Assembly (NCBI GenBank): GCA_033439295.1
Contig: JAVTLE010000019.1
Coordinates: 1 to 64,000 of the forward strand
DNA from: Deuterostichococcus epilithicus
Taxonomy: Eukaryota; Chlorophyta; Trebouxiophyceae; Prasiolales; Stichococcaceae
Length of the DNA: 64,000 bases
Direction: 5' to 3'
Positions 62,640-64,000 of this stretch are shown here, one piece after another (position 1 is the stretch's first letter; each line of letters begins with the position of its first letter). The notes under the pieces are model-generated. The model was given only the letters and a program-made list of their open reading frames with translations. It did not search any database and was not told the origin of the DNA. The position numbers and the translations under genes were made by a program.

Positions 62640-63423
62640 GGTTTAGGGTGTGTGCCCTTCACTTGTTGCAAGCTCTCGAGGTGTGCCTTTTCGCCAAGGG
62701 CTGCAACCTTACCGCAGTGGAAGAGAAATCTGCCGCACAACGTCACGCAGATGCGTGGCAGAGTGGCGCTGTGATACCCCATGCTTGGTTGCCTCCTGAC
62801 AGATGTGTGATTGATGCAGTTGCCGATCGCATGATGCACCACGGGGAGCGCACATGAACTGCCGCTGGGACAGGCGGGCCGGCGTGGGGTGACATGCGGC
62901 AGCCTTCACGGCCTGGAGCAGCAATCGGCAGCCGAGGTGCAGCAGAATTGACGCAGCAGGGGCTTGCGCCGCCAAAACATTGGGTGTCCTCCTCGAAGGC
63001 GCTTGTCGGCGCAGCTCTCCCCTTGAAGTAGGACATCGCTTGCATACCAGCGTGTCATTTGTCTATTCGGCGGCTCGGTCTTCAGGCTCCATTCAGTGAT
63101 TTACCTAGCGGCTGCATGCGCTTCGCCGACGGCCCCTAGAGTCTAGATGGCGCCGCGTAGAGGGGCGACTGGCTGATATGCAAATTTAATTGCGACCGAC
63201 TCTGTGTGCTGCTTTGAAAGGCTGATTTATACATGGCTATGCTACCATCTCTGAGCAAACGTCACACACTCGTGTGCAGCAGGCCATCCCAGTGTTGGAG
63301 TCGTGCTCTTAGCTCATCTCTGGGGTTTTAGGTAGCGCGCCATGGTCGCAGCATGCTGCAGCCAGCAGCTCAGACTGGACAGTTCCGAGCCTGCGATCGT
63401 ACTGACGCCGGGAGCCGCTGTTG
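62640..63423. other. Intergenic region before the UPF1-like gene
   Basis: About 780 bases. It opens with TAGGGTTTAGGG, which would be the start of an intron if the ATP-grasp gene continues. It has an AT-rich part near 63,180-63,240 (GATTTATACATGG) that may be a promoter. No gene is supported. Confidence 0.45.
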
Positions 63424-64000
63424 ATGACGAGCCACACGTATGGAGGTGGCCTTGGCACGCAGACGGGGACAGTCGAAAACTCACAGTATGGAGACACTGG
63501 CGCCTCTCAGCTGGACCCGACAGCACATGGGGCAGACTACGGGTTCTTGGACTTCACCCAGCAGGATCCCGTCGGCGCGTCAGATGGCGCGAACGGCGGC
63601 TCGTACCAGTTCACATCCTTCAGCCAGGCATTGACCTGCGCATTCTCAATTTGCCCTCGGAAGCGCTGCGCGGTGTTGTGAAATCCTTCCAAACTCCCAT
63701 GCTGCAGTTCAATGATGCACGTAACGCTGGAGATGAACGCTGCGTGACCTGCCCAAGGAGTGCGATACATCGATGGCCGCTCAGCGCCCGCACCACCGAG
63801 GCTGGCTGCCATGCGTGCAGGATGTCGGCGACTGGGGAGACGGCGGGTCGCAAGCCGCGGCAGTGGTGAGCCTCCGATTTTGATGGAGTCTGGCCGACAA
63901 CATGCATGCATTGTGGCATGCATGTTTCAGTGCCGCCCAGCAGGCCGCCCATCTCTGAAGCCAGCTGCGTCTTTGCCACTTCGCCGAGAAACATCACGTC
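63424..64000 (+). CDS. Start of a probable UPF1-like RNA helicase gene (partial)
   Basis: The gene continues past the right edge. The start at 63424 gives MTSHTYGGGLGTQTGTVEN and then QLDPTAHGADYGFLDFTQQD, which resembles the variable N-terminus of UPF1 proteins (a DxF/YxFLxF-type motif before the cysteine-histidine domain). A following exon, DVGDWGDGGSQAAA (from about 63821), ends at a GT donor, and a short intron closes with TTTCAG at about 63931. None of the helicase or zinc-binding parts lie in the window, so the name is a guess from N-terminal style. UPF1 would act in nonsense-mediated mRNA decay. The donor of the first exon is not certain. Confidence 0.4.

Noticed and set aside
63537-63997. 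Minus-strand frames at the right edge as an alternative gene
   Set aside because: They look moderately coding-like, but splice signals (GTGAGC to TTTCAG) and the plus-strand start favour the plus gene. Kept as a reason for low confidence there.

Overview
The window starts at a chromosome end. About 290 bases of (CCCTAAA)n, the plant and green-algal telomere heptamer, grade into degenerate repeats and about 2 kb of gene-poor subtelomeric DNA. The rest is densely packed, GC-rich, intron-rich nuclear DNA. Short exons are separated by introns of roughly 60-600 bases, and possible UGUAA-type poly(A) signals follow several genes. Telomere type, gene content (squalene synthase, eEF1B-gamma, RUNKEL/ULK4, a Rab11/RABA GTPase, CNOT11) and gene structure point to a green alga, most likely a chlorophyte of the Chlorella (trebouxiophyte) kind. 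The species is not determinable here. A few single N bases show it is a draft-type assembly.

Layout from left to right (strand): telomere and subtelomere (1-2382); squalene synthase (-); translation elongation factor 1B gamma (-); RUNKEL/ULK4-type pseudokinase with a long helical-repeat tail (+, 9.4 kb); an unrecognised, possibly organelle-targeted soluble protein (-), whose start codon lies 18 bases from that of a divergent, possibly organelle-targeted small membrane protein (+); an alanine-rich coiled-coil protein with a C-terminal membrane anchor (-); CCR4-NOT subunit CNOT11 (-); Rab11-type GTPase (+); a DDT/WHIM-domain chromatin protein (+); an unknown protein with a C-terminal membrane segment (+); a TKL-type protein kinase with a large activation-segment insertion (-); an ATP-grasp protein resembling carnosine synthase (+); and the start of a probable UPF1-like gene (+) running off the right edge. 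I see no rRNA, tRNA, CRISPR array, virus-like element or recognisable transposon.

The genes are mostly unrelated housekeeping functions: sterol precursor synthesis, translation, mRNA decay (CNOT11, possibly UPF1), membrane traffic, chromatin and signalling. There is no evident pathway cluster. The most unusual features are telomere-like heptad motifs lying next to splice sites in many introns (densest in the TKL kinase gene), a decayed partial copy of an exon just upstream of the real exon in the ATP-grasp gene, the loss of the DFG aspartate in the RUNKEL homologue, several GC-AG introns, and the tight divergent pair near 24.2 kb. Exon models were built by hand from reading frame, splice consensus and phase. 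Genes whose phases close throughout (eEF1B-gamma, the 24-kb pair, Rab11) are the most secure.
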